From Pseudomonas deceptionensis (GTDB lineage: Bacteria > Pseudomonadota > Gammaproteobacteria > Pseudomonadales > Pseudomonadaceae), in contig NZ_FNUD01000002.1 of NCBI RefSeq assembly GCF_900106095.1, forward strand, positions 4,547,501-4,611,500: DNA of 64,000 nucleotides, given 5' to 3'. Shown here piece after piece: positions 41,867 to 50,530 of the stretch. Numbering within the stretch: the first letter of the stretch is position 1; each line of letters opens with the position of its first letter. Both the position numbers and the translations under genes were made by a program. Under the pieces are notes generated by a model that was not told the origin of the DNA, did no database searches, and saw only the letters and a program-made list of their open reading frames with translations.

Positions 41867-42325
41867 ATGGCATTTCGCCCACATCCAGCACGGGCACCCT
41901 CCGTCCTGCTCCGCGAGGCCAAGCCCCTAAAAGCCATTTTTGGTCATGCCAAGCGCCTGGGGCACCTGCAACGCTTGCTTGAAAGCCAGCTCCAGCCTGC
42001 CGCACGCGAGCATTGCCACGTGGCTTCATGGCGCGAAGGCAGTTTGTTGCTGATCGTGACCGACGGGCACTGGGCCACGCGCTTGCGCTACCAGCAAAAG
42101 CGTCTGCTGCGCCAATTGCAGGTGTTTGACGAGTTCGCCAGCCTGACCCGAATCCTGTTCAAGGTGCAGCCGCCCACGGTGCTGGCCAAGGTCGCCGGGC
42201 ATACGCTGGATTTGTCCGTCGATGCCGCCCAGACGATCCAGGCGACGGCCGACGGCATTACCGACCCGGCATTGCGCGCCGCCCTTGAGCGCCTGGCCAG
42301 TCACGCCAAGCCAAAGCCCAACTGA
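41867..42325 (+). CDS. dciA: DciA-like replicative helicase loader / DUF721 protein
   Basis: Protein of 152 residues with the DUF721 fold: an N-terminal basic segment, helices around HAKRLGHLQRLLESQL, and the GSLLLIVTDGHWATRLRYQQKRLLRQL strand-helix region (about 58-85), then a basic C-terminal tail. DciA is the DnaB loader or activator in bacteria without DnaC. The ATG at 41867 is preferred; a longer open frame upstream has no ribosome site. Confidence 0.85.
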   Translation: MAFRPHPARAPSVLLREAKPLKAIFGHAKRLGHLQRLLESQLQPAAREHCHVASWREGSLLLIVTDGHWATRLRYQQKRLLRQLQVFDEFASLTRILFKVQPPTVLAKVAGHTLDLSVDAAQTIQATADGITDPALRAALERLASHAKPKPN

Positions 42326-42349
42326 TCTTGTCGCGGCCCCAGGCTGCGA

Positions 42350-42409
42350 AGGGTTGCGCAGCGACCCCGGGGGCTAGCCCTTATCGCCGCCTGCGGCAGC
42401 GGCTACAGG
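42350..42409. repeat. GTAGCCGCTGCCGCAGG-type intergenic repeat
   Basis: Contains AGGCTGCGAAGGGTTGCGCAGCGACC and, at the right end, CCTGCGGCAGCGGCTAC, the same words found in other repeats of this window (53061, 57228, 61731). It lies between the convergent dciA and HerA-like genes. Confidence 0.65.
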
Positions 42410-42413
42410 TTGT

Positions 42414-43904
42414 TTACTTGCGTTTGTTGCCACCCAGCAACGAACCCAGCAGCCCTCGAACCAACTGACGGCCCATCTGACTCGCAGCCTGGCGCGCCAT
42501 GGATTGCAGCGCCTTGCCAGCCGCAGTCCCCAAAAAGTCCCCCGCCTGATCAAGCAACCCCGGCTCGTGCGGCGCGGCCTGGGTGGAACCCTGGGTTGGC
42601 GCATCAGGGGCCAGCCCCTTGCGCGCCATCAGGATTTCGTAGGCCGACTCTCGATCAATGGGCTTGTCATAACGCCCCAGCAAAGGTGAGCCGGCAATCA
42701 ACGCCGCGCGCTCAGCTTCAGTGAGCGGGCCGATGCGCGATTGCGGTGGAGCAATCAGCACCCGCTGGACCATGGCTGGCGTGCCCTTGTCTTCAAGCAT
42801 GCCCACCAGCGCTTCGCCCGTGCCCAGTTCGGTCAGTACCCCCAACGTATTAAACGCCGGGTTCGGACGAAAACCGTCTGCGACCGCCTTGAGGGATTTT
42901 TGCTCTTTTGCCGTGAAGGCCCGCAACCCGTGCTGGATACGCAACCCCAACTGCGCCAGCACCGTGTCGGGCAAATCCGCCGGAGATTGAGTGACGAAGT
43001 ACACACCAACACCCTTGGAACGAATCAGCCGGACCACTTGTTCCAAACGGTCCTGCAACGCCTTGGGTGTTCCGGCAAACAGCAAATGCGCCTCGTCGAA
43101 AAACAGCGCCAGCAAGGGCTTGTCCGCATCGCCACGCTCCGGCAGCTGCTCGAAAAGCTCTGCCAACAACCACAATAGGAAGGTTGCGTACACCTTCGGC
43201 GCCTCATGCACCAGGCGACTTGCATCGAGCAGATGAATCCGCCCGCGGCCATCGCTGGTCGGCTGCAAAATATCTTCCAGTTGCAATGCTGGCTCACCGA
43301 ACAGGGCTTCGGCGCCTTGCTGCTCGAGAGTTGCCAGGCGACGCAGAAGTGCCTGACTGGAGCCGGTGGTCATCAGGGCTGCGTCATCCCCAAGAACTTG
43401 CGGGTTATCACGCAGATGGTTAAGCAGGGCCTTGAGGTCTTTGAGATCGAGCAACAGCAGACCTTCGCGATCTGCCACCTTGAATGCAGCATAGAGTGCC
43501 GACTGCTGGCTGTCGGTCAGCTCCAGCAGGCTGCCTAACAGCAACGGTCCCATATCACTCAAGGTTGTACGTAATGGATGACCGGTCTTGCCCTGTATAT
43601 CCCATAGCGTCACCGGATACGCCTTAGGCTGATAGTTGAGCCACGGCATGCCGGCAATCCGCTCCGCGATTTTCCCCTGGGGGTTACCGGCCGCTCCCAG
43701 ACCGCATAGGTCGCCTTTGATGTCAGCGGCAAAGACCGCAACCCCTGCATCACTGAACTGTTCGGCCAAGCGTTGAAGAGTGACGGTTTTACCCGTCCCC
43801 GTGGCACCCGCGACCAGGCCGTGGCGGTTTGCCAGGCGCAATGATTGAGCGATGGACTGACCCGAGAGGTCGGCACCGAGTACTAGAGCTGAAGAGTCAG
43901 GCAT
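42414..43904 (-). CDS. HerA-like ATPase, DUF853 (YjgR family)
   Basis: P-loop ATPase of 496 residues in the HerA/FtsK superfamily. Walker A GATGTGKT lies at 33-40, Walker B LALFFDEAHLLF at about 260-275, an arginine-finger/sensor region SADLPDTVLAQ later, and the C-terminal tail (about 455-496) is Ala/Gln-rich with a Gly/Leu amphipathic end. The E. coli homologue is YjgR, function unknown. No nuclease or SIR2 partner gene is adjacent, which argues against a HerA-based defence system. AGGTGG precedes the ATG. Confidence 0.88.
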   Translation of the reverse strand: MPDSSALVLGADLSGQSIAQSLRLANRHGLVAGATGTGKTVTLQRLAEQFSDAGVAVFAADIKGDLCGLGAAGNPQGKIAERIAGMPWLNYQPKAYPVTLWDIQGKTGHPLRTTLSDMGPLLLGSLLELTDSQQSALYAAFKVADREGLLLLDLKDLKALLNHLRDNPQVLGDDAALMTTGSSQALLRRLATLEQQGAEALFGEPALQLEDILQPTSDGRGRIHLLDASRLVHEAPKVYATFLLWLLAELFEQLPERGDADKPLLALFFDEAHLLFAGTPKALQDRLEQVVRLIRSKGVGVYFVTQSPADLPDTVLAQLGLRIQHGLRAFTAKEQKSLKAVADGFRPNPAFNTLGVLTELGTGEALVGMLEDKGTPAMVQRVLIAPPQSRIGPLTEAERAALIAGSPLLGRYDKPIDRESAYEILMARKGLAPDAPTQGSTQAAPHEPGLLDQAGDFLGTAAGKALQSMARQAASQMGRQLVRGLLGSLLGGNKRK

Positions 43905-44099
43905 TTTGCCACCTTTGATTAATCTTTCGCGATCGCGGGTCGATATACCCTCAATGCTAGACCAGAAAAAAACGGATTTAGCGTCGTAAAGCGCCTTGAT
44001 AAACAGACCACTTGCCCTCTTGCGGCAGTGAAGTGTGGAGCATGCGCCTTACCAGAGTGTAGGCCTCACACTTTTAGACCTTAGCGGACCCTTCAAGCC

Positions 44100-45989
44100 A
44101 TGAATAAAAACCTGCGTTTCAGCCATAAAATCCTGCTTGCCGCGTCCCTGATCGTAATAGCCGCCTTCTCGCTATTTACGCTGTACAACGACTACTTGCA
44201 GCGCAATGCCATCCGCAACAACCTGGACAACTACCTCCACGAAATGGGCAGTGTCACGGCCAATAACATTCAGACCTGGCTGGGAGGCCGCATATTGCTG
44301 GCTGAAAACCTGGCCGAATCGATTGCCATTACCCCGCAACCTGACCAGGTGGCCAGCCTGCTGGAGCAAAAGGCCCTGAGCAGCACGTTTATGTCGGTTT
44401 ACTTTGGTGACAGCCAAGGCGGTTTCACCATCCGCCCTGACAGCAAGATGCCTGACGGCTACGACCCGCGCACCCGGCCCTGGTACAAACAGGCCCTGAA
44501 CAGCAGCACCTCGAGCCTGACCGAACCCTACATCGATGCCGCCACCGGGCAGATGGTGATTTCCATCGGTACTGCGGTCAAAAAAGCCGGGCAAACCCTG
44601 GGCGTGGTGGGTGCCGACCTGACCCTGCAAGCCATCACCGACAGCATCAACGCCCTGAATTTCAACGGCATGGGCTACGCCTTTCTGATCAGCGCCGACG
44701 GTGACATCCTGGTGCACCCGGACAAAGCCCTGGTGACGAAGAAGCTAAAGGATATTTACCCGCAGGACACCCCGGCGATTAACACCGGGTTCAGCGAGAT
44801 CCAAACCAATGGCAAAACCCGGATTGTGACGTTTACCCCCGTCAAGGGGCTGGGCACGGTCAACTGGTTTGTCGGGCTGTCGATCGATAAAGAACAAGCC
44901 TTCGCTAGCCTCAGTGAATTTCGTACCTCTGCGATTATCGCCACGGTGATTGCCGTGGTCTCGATCATCGCCCTGCTCGGCCTGCTGATCCGCCTGCTGA
45001 TGCAACCGCTGCACGTGATGACCCGCGCCATGCAGAACATCGCCGAAGGCGAAGGCGACTTGACACGCCGGCTGGTGGTTGAATCCCAGGATGAGTTCGG
45101 CACGCTGGGCAGTGCGTTCAACCGATTTGTCGAGCGCATCCACGCCTCCATCAGCGAAGTGGCCTCGGCCACCGAGCAGGTCAACGAAGTCGCCCTGCGG
45201 GTCGTCAGCGCATCCAACTCATCGATGCTCAATTCTGACGAGCAAGCGAGCCGCACCAACAGTGTCGCGGCCGCCATCAATGAGCTGGGGGCCGCCGCCC
45301 AGGAAATCGCCCGCAACGCCGCCCTTGCCTCACATCAGGCCAGCGATGCGCGCAGCCTGGCTGAAGAGGGCCAGCAAGTGGTCGAACGCAGCATCAACTC
45401 GATGCAGCAACTGTCGCAAATGCTCGGCACTTCCAGCGGTCATATCGAGTCGTTGAATGACAAGACCGTGAACATCGGGCAAATCCTTGAAGTGATCACC
45501 AGCATTTCCCAGCAAACCAACTTGCTGGCACTTAACGCCGCCATTGAAGCCGCTCGCGCAGGCGAAGCCGGGCGTGGTTTTGCCGTGGTGGCCGACGAAG
45601 TACGCAACCTGGCGCACCGCACCCAGGAGTCGGCGCAGCAAGTGCAAAAAATGATCGAAGAGTTGCAGGTCAGCGCACGGGGCTCAGTGAGCACCATGGA
45701 AGAAAGTCAGCGTCACAGCCAGGACAGCGTAGAAATCGCCAACCGGGCAGGCGAGCGCCTGATCAGCGTGACCGAGCGGATCGGGGAGATTGACGGCATG
45801 AACCAGTCGGTGGCGACAGCAACCGAAGAGCAAACCTCGGTGGTCGAATCGATCAATATGGACATTACTGAAATCAACACGCTCAACCAGGAAGGCGTCG
45901 AAAACCTTCAATCAACGCTTCGAGCGTGTACCGATCTGGAACAGCAGGCTGCCCGTTTGAAGCAGCTGGTGGGCAGTTTCCGGATTTGA
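44100..45989 (+). CDS. Amino-acid chemoreceptor, PctA/PctB/PctC type
   Basis: Methyl-accepting chemotaxis protein of 629 residues, the same length as P. aeruginosa PctA. Membrane helices are at about 11-31 and 277-300. The periplasmic dCache_1 ligand domain keeps the amino-acid-binding set Y121, R126, W128, Y129 and D173 (in [10 protein letters not shown] and GVVGADLT). A HAMP domain (about 300-352) and the signalling domain with the hairpin tip [16 protein letters not shown] sequence follow. It likely senses L-amino acids and steers the flagellar motor through CheA. Which Pct homologue it is cannot be said. Confidence 0.92.
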   Translation: MNKNLRFSHKILLAASLIVIAAFSLFTLYNDYLQRNAIRNNLDNYLHEMGSVTANNIQTWLGGRILLAENLAESIAITPQPDQVASLLEQKALSSTFMSVYFGDSQGGFTIRPDSKMPDGYDPRTRPWYKQALNSSTSSLTEPYIDAATGQMVISIGTAVKKAGQTLGVVGADLTLQAITDSINALNFNGMGYAFLISADGDILVHPDKALVTKKLKDIYPQDTPAINTGFSEIQTNGKTRIVTFTPVKGLGTVNWFVGLSIDKEQAFASLSEFRTSAIIATVIAVVSIIALLGLLIRLLMQPLHVMTRAMQNIAEGEGDLTRRLVVESQDEFGTLGSAFNRFVERIHASISEVASATEQVNEVALRVVSASNSSMLNSDEQASRTNSVAAAINELGAAAQEIARNAALASHQASDARSLAEEGQQVVERSINSMQQLSQMLGTSSGHIESLNDKTVNIGQILEVITSISQQTNLLALNAAIEAARAGEAGRGFAVVADEVRNLAHRTQESAQQVQKMIEELQVSARGSVSTMEESQRHSQDSVEIANRAGERLISVTERIGEIDGMNQSVATATEEQTSVVESINMDITEINTLNQEGVENLQSTLRACTDLEQQAARLKQLVGSFRI

Positions 45990-46172
45990 TTCGGGGCAGG
46001 CAGCTTCAAGCTCAAGGCTTGAAGCTTGCTGCATCGCCTCCCAAAGCCTGGCGGCGTCAGGAAAGTCAGTTCCATCCTCGGGGCTGAGCGCATCCGGGTC
46101 ATAACGACTCAAACACCCCTCCCCCAGCGTGGCAGGCGCGCTGGAGGTGGCTTTGTCGAGTGGATCAGTCAT
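45912..46172 (-). CDS. Hypothetical small acidic protein, tail altered by a palindromic repeat
   Basis: Frame of 86 codons with GGGGAGG five bases before the ATG. The N-terminal 45 residues (..[29 protein letters not shown]) look like real protein: acidic, with a helical end. The last half reads through an inverted repeat (46002-46026) and then the end of the convergent chemoreceptor gene (78-bp overlap). It may be a gene whose native 3' end was replaced when the repeat inserted. No family recognised. Confidence 0.45.
   Translation of the reverse strand: MTDPLDKATSSAPATLGEGCLSRYDPDALSPEDGTDFPDAARLWEAMQQASSLELEAACPESNPETAHQLLQTGSLLFQIGTRSKR
46002..46026. repeat. Inverted repeat after the chemoreceptor gene
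   Basis: Perfect 10-bp arms AGCTTCAAGC / GCTTGAAGCT separated by five bases, a known type of Pseudomonas intergenic repeat (GCTTCAAGC family). It lies 13 bp past the chemoreceptor stop and may stabilise that transcript. Confidence 0.7.
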
Positions 46173-46199
46173 GACGCCTCCCCTGGAACGACGGCGAAT

Positions 46200-46221
46200 C
46201 TGTGGGAGCCGGCTCCCACAG
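46200..46221. repeat. Perfect 22-bp palindrome (REP-like)
   Basis: CTGTGGGAGCC and its exact reverse complement abut with no spacer, upstream of the small acidic gene and 26 bp past the purU stop. It is a REP half-element of the GTGGGAGC class and may also end the purU transcript. Confidence 0.75.
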
Positions 46222-46247
46222 TGTCAGGGTGTGCAGCGAGCGGTCGC

Positions 46248-47096
46248 TTAAAACACGACCGTTTTGTTGCCGTGCACCAGCACGCGATCTTCAAGGTGAT
46301 AACGCAGGCCACGGGCCAGCACCATCTTCTCGACATCACGACCGAAACGCACCATGTCTTCAATACTGTCGCTGTGGCTGACACGAACAACGTCCTGCTC
46401 AATGATCGGGCCGGCATCCAGCTCTTCCGTCACATAATGGCAAGTTGCGCCGATCAACTTCACGCCACGCAGCGATGCCTGGTGATAAGGCTTGGCGCCA
46501 ACAAACGAAGGCAAGAAGCTGTGGTGAATGTTGATGACCTGGCCCGCGTATTCACGGCACAGATCGGGCGGCAGGATTTGCATGTAACGCGCCAGCACCA
46601 CCACTTCAGCATCGTGATGTTTAACCAGACGCGAGACTTCGGCAAACGCCGGCTCTTTGTTCTTCGGGTCAACCGGCACATGGTAAAACGGGATGCCGTG
46701 CCACTCGACCATGCTGCGCAAGTCGTCATGGTTGGAAATCACGCAAGCGATATCGCAGTCCAGCTCATCACTGTGCCAGCGGTGCAGCAAGTCGGCCAGG
46801 CAGTGAGACTCGCGGCTCGCCATCAACACAACACGTTTTTTCTGCGCTGTATCGGTAATGCGCCACTCCATCGAAAACTCTTCGGCGATTGGCGCAAATG
46901 CCTCACGAAAAGCTTCCAGCCCGAACGGCAAAGAGTCGGCACGAATCTCGTGACGCATAAAGAACCAACCGCTCTGGTCATCCGAGTGATGGCTTGCTTC
47001 AGTGATCCAGCCATTGTGGGAGGCAAGGAAATTGCTGACCTTGGCGACAATGCCGACGCCGTCGGGGCACGCAATCACCAACCGAAAAGTGCGCAT
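46248..47096 (-). CDS. purU: Formyltetrahydrofolate deformylase
   Basis: Enzyme of 282 residues that releases formate from 10-formyl-THF. It has an N-terminal ACT-like regulatory domain (RTFRLVIACPDGVGIVAKVSNFL) and a C-terminal formyltransferase-fold domain with the catalytic asparagine/histidine/aspartate region INIHHSFLPSF and GATCHYVTEELDAGPII. The start at 47096 (MRTFRL) is favoured by GGAG upstream and by homologues. It lies next to mvaT and sbcB as in P. aeruginosa. Confidence 0.96.
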   Translation of the reverse strand: MRTFRLVIACPDGVGIVAKVSNFLASHNGWITEASHHSDDQSGWFFMRHEIRADSLPFGLEAFREAFAPIAEEFSMEWRITDTAQKKRVVLMASRESHCLADLLHRWHSDELDCDIACVISNHDDLRSMVEWHGIPFYHVPVDPKNKEPAFAEVSRLVKHHDAEVVVLARYMQILPPDLCREYAGQVINIHHSFLPSFVGAKPYHQASLRGVKLIGATCHYVTEELDAGPIIEQDVVRVSHSDSIEDMVRFGRDVEKMVLARGLRYHLEDRVLVHGNKTVVF

Positions 47097-47436
47097 GAGG
47101 GGGAAACTCCAAAACTTTACTAAGGCCGCCATTCTAGCGAGTGCGCGGCAAAACTGCAGTATTCGTTACGGCCGGGTGCATGCGCCATGGGGTCGCGCAG
47201 CCCGTGACCACACGCCAGCATCGCCGTGGCCTTCAGTGCACTGAAAAAAGTTATTAAAGGTCATTATTAACCCCCGCATATCCCCCCTAATTAATAGCGC
47301 ACGCATATTGATCCACCGGAAGTTAATGAATAAAAATTTAAATTAATCAGCCCTTACATGTTTACTTGCAGTAACTGTCTGACTACTATTGCGCCACTGT
47401 ATCCCTGCTGACCCTTTTCAACATAAGGTTATCCTC
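47097..47436. other. 340-bp purU-mvaT divergent region with AT-rich leader
   Basis: No gene seen. From about 47255 to 47400 the DNA is markedly AT-rich for this genome (TTAATGAATAAAAATTTAAA and similar runs). H-NS-type proteins prefer such DNA, so MvaT may bind its own promoter here; this is inference. Confidence 0.55.
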
Positions 47437-47814
47437 ATGTCCTTGATCAACGAATACCGCGCAACAGAAGAAGCCATCAAAGAACTGCAAGCCCGCCTGA
47501 AGAACCTGTCGGAAGACGACAAACTTCAAACCGAGCTGGAATTTGAAGGCAAACTGCGCACCCTGATGGGCGAGTACCAGAAATCGCTACGCGATATCAT
47601 CGCGCTTCTGGACCCGGAATCCAAAGTAAGCAAAGCACCACGCGGTGTTGTTAAAACCACCGGCACCAAACGTGCCCGTAAGGTTAAACAATACAAGAAC
47701 CCACACAACGGTGAAGTGATTGAAACCAAAGGTGGCAACCACAAAACTCTGAAAGAGTGGAAAGCCAAGTGGGGCAGCGACGTGGTTGAAGGTTGGGCTA
47801 CTTTGCTTGACTAA
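47437..47814 (+). CDS. mvaT: H-NS-family nucleoid protein MvaT
   Basis: Xenogeneic silencer of Pseudomonas, 125 residues. An N-terminal coiled coil drives oligomerisation (about 1-60), a linker follows (about 61-80), and the C-terminal AT-hook-like domain binds AT-rich minor groove (KQYKNPHNGEVIETKGGNHKT in two short parts, ending EGWATLLD). The ATG at 47437 has AAGG upstream. It represses phase-variable fimbriae, phage and quorum-sensing genes in P. aeruginosa. Confidence 0.97.
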   Translation: MSLINEYRATEEAIKELQARLKNLSEDDKLQTELEFEGKLRTLMGEYQKSLRDIIALLDPESKVSKAPRGVVKTTGTKRARKVKQYKNPHNGEVIETKGGNHKTLKEWKAKWGSDVVEGWATLLD

Positions 47815-47849
47815 GTGACACCGCGCACGCAGACCTTTTGCGATGCCAA

Positions 47850-47880
47850 TAAAAAACGCCAGCTTGCTGGCGTTTTTTTA
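47850..47880. terminator. Bidirectional intrinsic terminator after mvaT
   Basis: Stem AACGCCAGC / GCTGGCGTT with A6 and T7 tails, between convergent mvaT (+) and sbcB (-). Confidence 0.9.
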
Positions 47881-47890
47881 TTGCCTGTTT

Positions 47891-49342
47891 TTAATCCATG
47901 TTATCCGTCGTCTGGCCGAGCCCTACCCGGCGACTCAATGCCTGCGCATATCGCTGCCACTCATCCAGCAACTTCAACTGCGCCGGTGTAGCACTGCGAG
48001 ACAGCTCGTCCGCAGCCCGGGTAAAGCTGTCCAGGGTCATGGGCGCCCCCATGGCAGGGTCCGACAAACGCTGCTGGCAGAATACATGCCAGCGTTCCAG
48101 CTCTTGCGCACTCAAGGTATGGGGGAAGTTTCGGGCACGGTAACGAAATAACAATTCGGGCAAGCGTTCATCATCAAAGGGCCATTCATCTTTGGCCAAT
48201 TGCTCCGGGTCACTGAGCCGCACTTGCTCGCACAGCCGACGGTCCCGTTCACCGAGAAAGCCGCCATACAATTGCTGCTCGGGATCTTCACTGGGGGCAA
48301 AGTCTTCGCGGGCATAAATAGCGGTCAACTTATCCTGCCAAACTTCCTGCGCCTCAGTAAGGCTGCGGGCTCGCGCTTGATAGAGTGGCATATCCAATTG
48401 CAAACGCTGTTGATCCTGAGCGCGCACTACATTCAAGGGCGCCACCACGGGACAACGATTAATCTGTATCAGTTTGAGCGGAACCGGCAATTGCCCTTCG
48501 GGCAAATCTTCACGCCGGGTATAAAGCAGTGTGCGTAAAGTCTCGGCATCCATATCCAGTAATGGCTGAGGATCGAAGTGCAGATCACACACAATGAGCG
48601 CATTGCGATTCTTCGGGTGCCATGCCAGTGGCAGTACCACGCCGACATAATGTCTGGCCGCAGAGAATCGTCCGGAAATATGCACCATCGGCTGCAACAG
48701 ACGAACTTGATCCAGTACCCGCTGTTTAGTCCGTAACTGGAACAACCACTCATATAACTTGGGCTGTTTGTCACGAATCAGCCGGGCCAGGGCAATGGTT
48801 GCACGCACATCGGATAAAGCATCGTGGGCCTGACCGTGATCAATTCCGTTCGCCGCCGTCAAACGCTCCAGCTTGAGCGTCACCCGCCCATCTTCCTCTG
48901 GCCAGACAATCCCTTCAGGCCGCAGGGCGTAGGCCGTACGTACGACATCAATCAAATCCCAGCGGCTGTTCCCCCCCTGCCATTCACGTGCGTAGGGATC
49001 GAAGAAGTTTCGGTACAGACTGTAGCGAGTGACCTCGTCATCAAAGCGCAAGGAGTTGTAGCCCGCGCCACAAGTGCCAGGCACCGCCAGCTGAGCATGA
49101 GTACGGGTCATGAACTCCGCCTCGCCCAGGCCCTTGTCTTCCAGGCGACTGGGGGTGATGCCCGTAATCAGGCAGGCCATCGGATGAGGAAGGATATCGT
49201 CGCTGGGCTGGCAGTAGAGATTGATCGGCTGGTCAATCTCATTGAGCTCCAGGTCGGTGCGGATGCCGGCCACTTGAACGGCCCGGTCGCAACGCGGGTT
49301 GATACCGGTGGTTTCGTAGTCGTACCAAAAAATAGAGGTCAC
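47891..49342 (-). CDS. sbcB: Exodeoxyribonuclease I
   Basis: Single-strand 3'-5' exonuclease of 483 residues. The DnaQ-type active site is visible: D8 and E10 in WYDYETTG, and the later HDALSDVRAT (H and D) motif. SH3-like and C-terminal extended regions follow as in E. coli ExoI. The start is GTG at 49342, with AGGAA eight bases upstream; there is no better ATG. Confidence 0.95.
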   Translation of the reverse strand: MTSIFWYDYETTGINPRCDRAVQVAGIRTDLELNEIDQPINLYCQPSDDILPHPMACLITGITPSRLEDKGLGEAEFMTRTHAQLAVPGTCGAGYNSLRFDDEVTRYSLYRNFFDPYAREWQGGNSRWDLIDVVRTAYALRPEGIVWPEEDGRVTLKLERLTAANGIDHGQAHDALSDVRATIALARLIRDKQPKLYEWLFQLRTKQRVLDQVRLLQPMVHISGRFSAARHYVGVVLPLAWHPKNRNALIVCDLHFDPQPLLDMDAETLRTLLYTRREDLPEGQLPVPLKLIQINRCPVVAPLNVVRAQDQQRLQLDMPLYQARARSLTEAQEVWQDKLTAIYAREDFAPSEDPEQQLYGGFLGERDRRLCEQVRLSDPEQLAKDEWPFDDERLPELLFRYRARNFPHTLSAQELERWHVFCQQRLSDPAMGAPMTLDSFTRAADELSRSATPAQLKLLDEWQRYAQALSRRVGLGQTTDNMD

Positions 49343-49389
49343 GGGGGGTTCCTGAGCAGAAGACCCCGCCAGTCTAGGCGCTCAAACCC

Positions 49390-49749
49390 TCAGGCAGAAG
49401 CCTGCAGAGGTTGAAAACTGAAGTAGCGCTGCAAGGTGCTGATCAGTACGGCGTACTCGGCAGGTGGCTGATACAGGATAAAACCGGAGTCATAGCAATT
49501 GGGCGTGACATCCTCCCGACACCACAGGCATCGCGCCGTCAGGTCAACCAGCTGCAGACTGCCATCGGTGCCAGGCAGCTTGATCCGCAACTCGAAGTTG
49601 GCATCCACCAGCATCGGCAACTGGCTGATCAACATCAACCCGCCATCAGATACATTGCCCAGGTAACCCAAGGGTTTGTCCGTGAACCGATTGAACACGT
49701 TCAAAAAGAACGCCAGTTGATGACGCTCGATAAGCCGTTCTATAACCAT
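49390..49749 (-). CDS. PilZ-domain protein, probable cyclic-di-GMP receptor
   Basis: Protein of 119 residues. The PilZ ligand motif is present: RLIER at residues 5-9 (RxxxR) and NVSDGG at 32-37 (NxSxxG), followed by beta-strands and a W near the middle. It should bind c-di-GMP. The ATG at 49749 keeps the motif; a GTG 12 bp upstream is possible, and neither has a strong ribosome site. Its target is unknown. It lies just upstream of sbcB. Confidence 0.8.
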   Translation of the reverse strand: MVIERLIERHQLAFFLNVFNRFTDKPLGYLGNVSDGGLMLISQLPMLVDANFELRIKLPGTDGSLQLVDLTARCLWCREDVTPNCYDSGFILYQPPAEYAVLISTLQRYFSFQPLQASA

Positions 49750-49991
49750 GTTCAAGATCACTATAAAAGGCCATTAAGCATGGCCGCGCTAGCGCTTTGA
49801 AATGCCCTGCCCGCACAGCTGGGCCAAGAAAACCGCCCACACCTGCCCTGCACGCATTCACCTTAAGCCCTGAGCAACAACCTGCCCCGAGCGACTACAC
49901 CCTTTCGGATCTACAAATAAACAAAAACTATTCAAACGTAATTGATACTAGTTTAAACAAGGCAAAGGGATAGCTTAAATTTCACCCATCA

Positions 49992-50369
49992 TCAAATGGT
50001 TGCCGGCAACGCCTGGGCGCTGGTCCCTGGGCCCGGGATGAATTTCAGAATGCGTAGCGTCTCGATCCGCGCCTTGGCCCGATAGGCATACTCGCTCTTG
50101 GGGAATTCGTTGATGATGTATTGGTAGGTCTGGGCCGCATCCAGGTAGAACTTCGTACGCTCCAGGCACAACCCGCGCAGCATTGCCGTTTGCGGCCAGA
50201 TATACGGGCGGCTGCGGCTGTCGCGGTCAACCTCGGACAACTCAAGCATCACCGCCTCGCAATTGCCCCGGTCGTAAGCACGGTAAGCATTGTTCAAATG
50301 GTGATTCATCGACCAGCGGGTACAGCCGGTCACACTGGCGACCAACAACAAAACGAGCAAAATTCGCAT
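49992..50369 (-). CDS. Small TPR-like lipoprotein
   Basis: Protein of 125 residues with a lipoprotein signal ending at C16 (ASVTGC). The rest is helical with repeats (YRAYDRGNCEAVMLELSEV.. and YLDAAQTYQYIINEFPKSEYAYRAKARIETL), a TPR-like outer- or inner-membrane-attached scaffold. AGGAG six bases before the ATG. Function unknown. Confidence 0.85.
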   Translation of the reverse strand: MRILLVLLLVASVTGCTRWSMNHHLNNAYRAYDRGNCEAVMLELSEVDRDSRSRPYIWPQTAMLRGLCLERTKFYLDAAQTYQYIINEFPKSEYAYRAKARIETLRILKFIPGPGTSAQALPATI

Positions 50370-50530
50370 GGGTATCTCCTGTTCTCAGCAGTGTATCGAC
50401 CCCACGGCCAAATTCTTCAGGCAACAGACGCCATGCACCACAACTTAAGCAGAAAGTAGTGCAGAGGAACAATGACTACAGCCAAAGACCATAGTAGCCT
50501 TTGGCAGCGCTTGAACTCAGGAGTCTCTGC

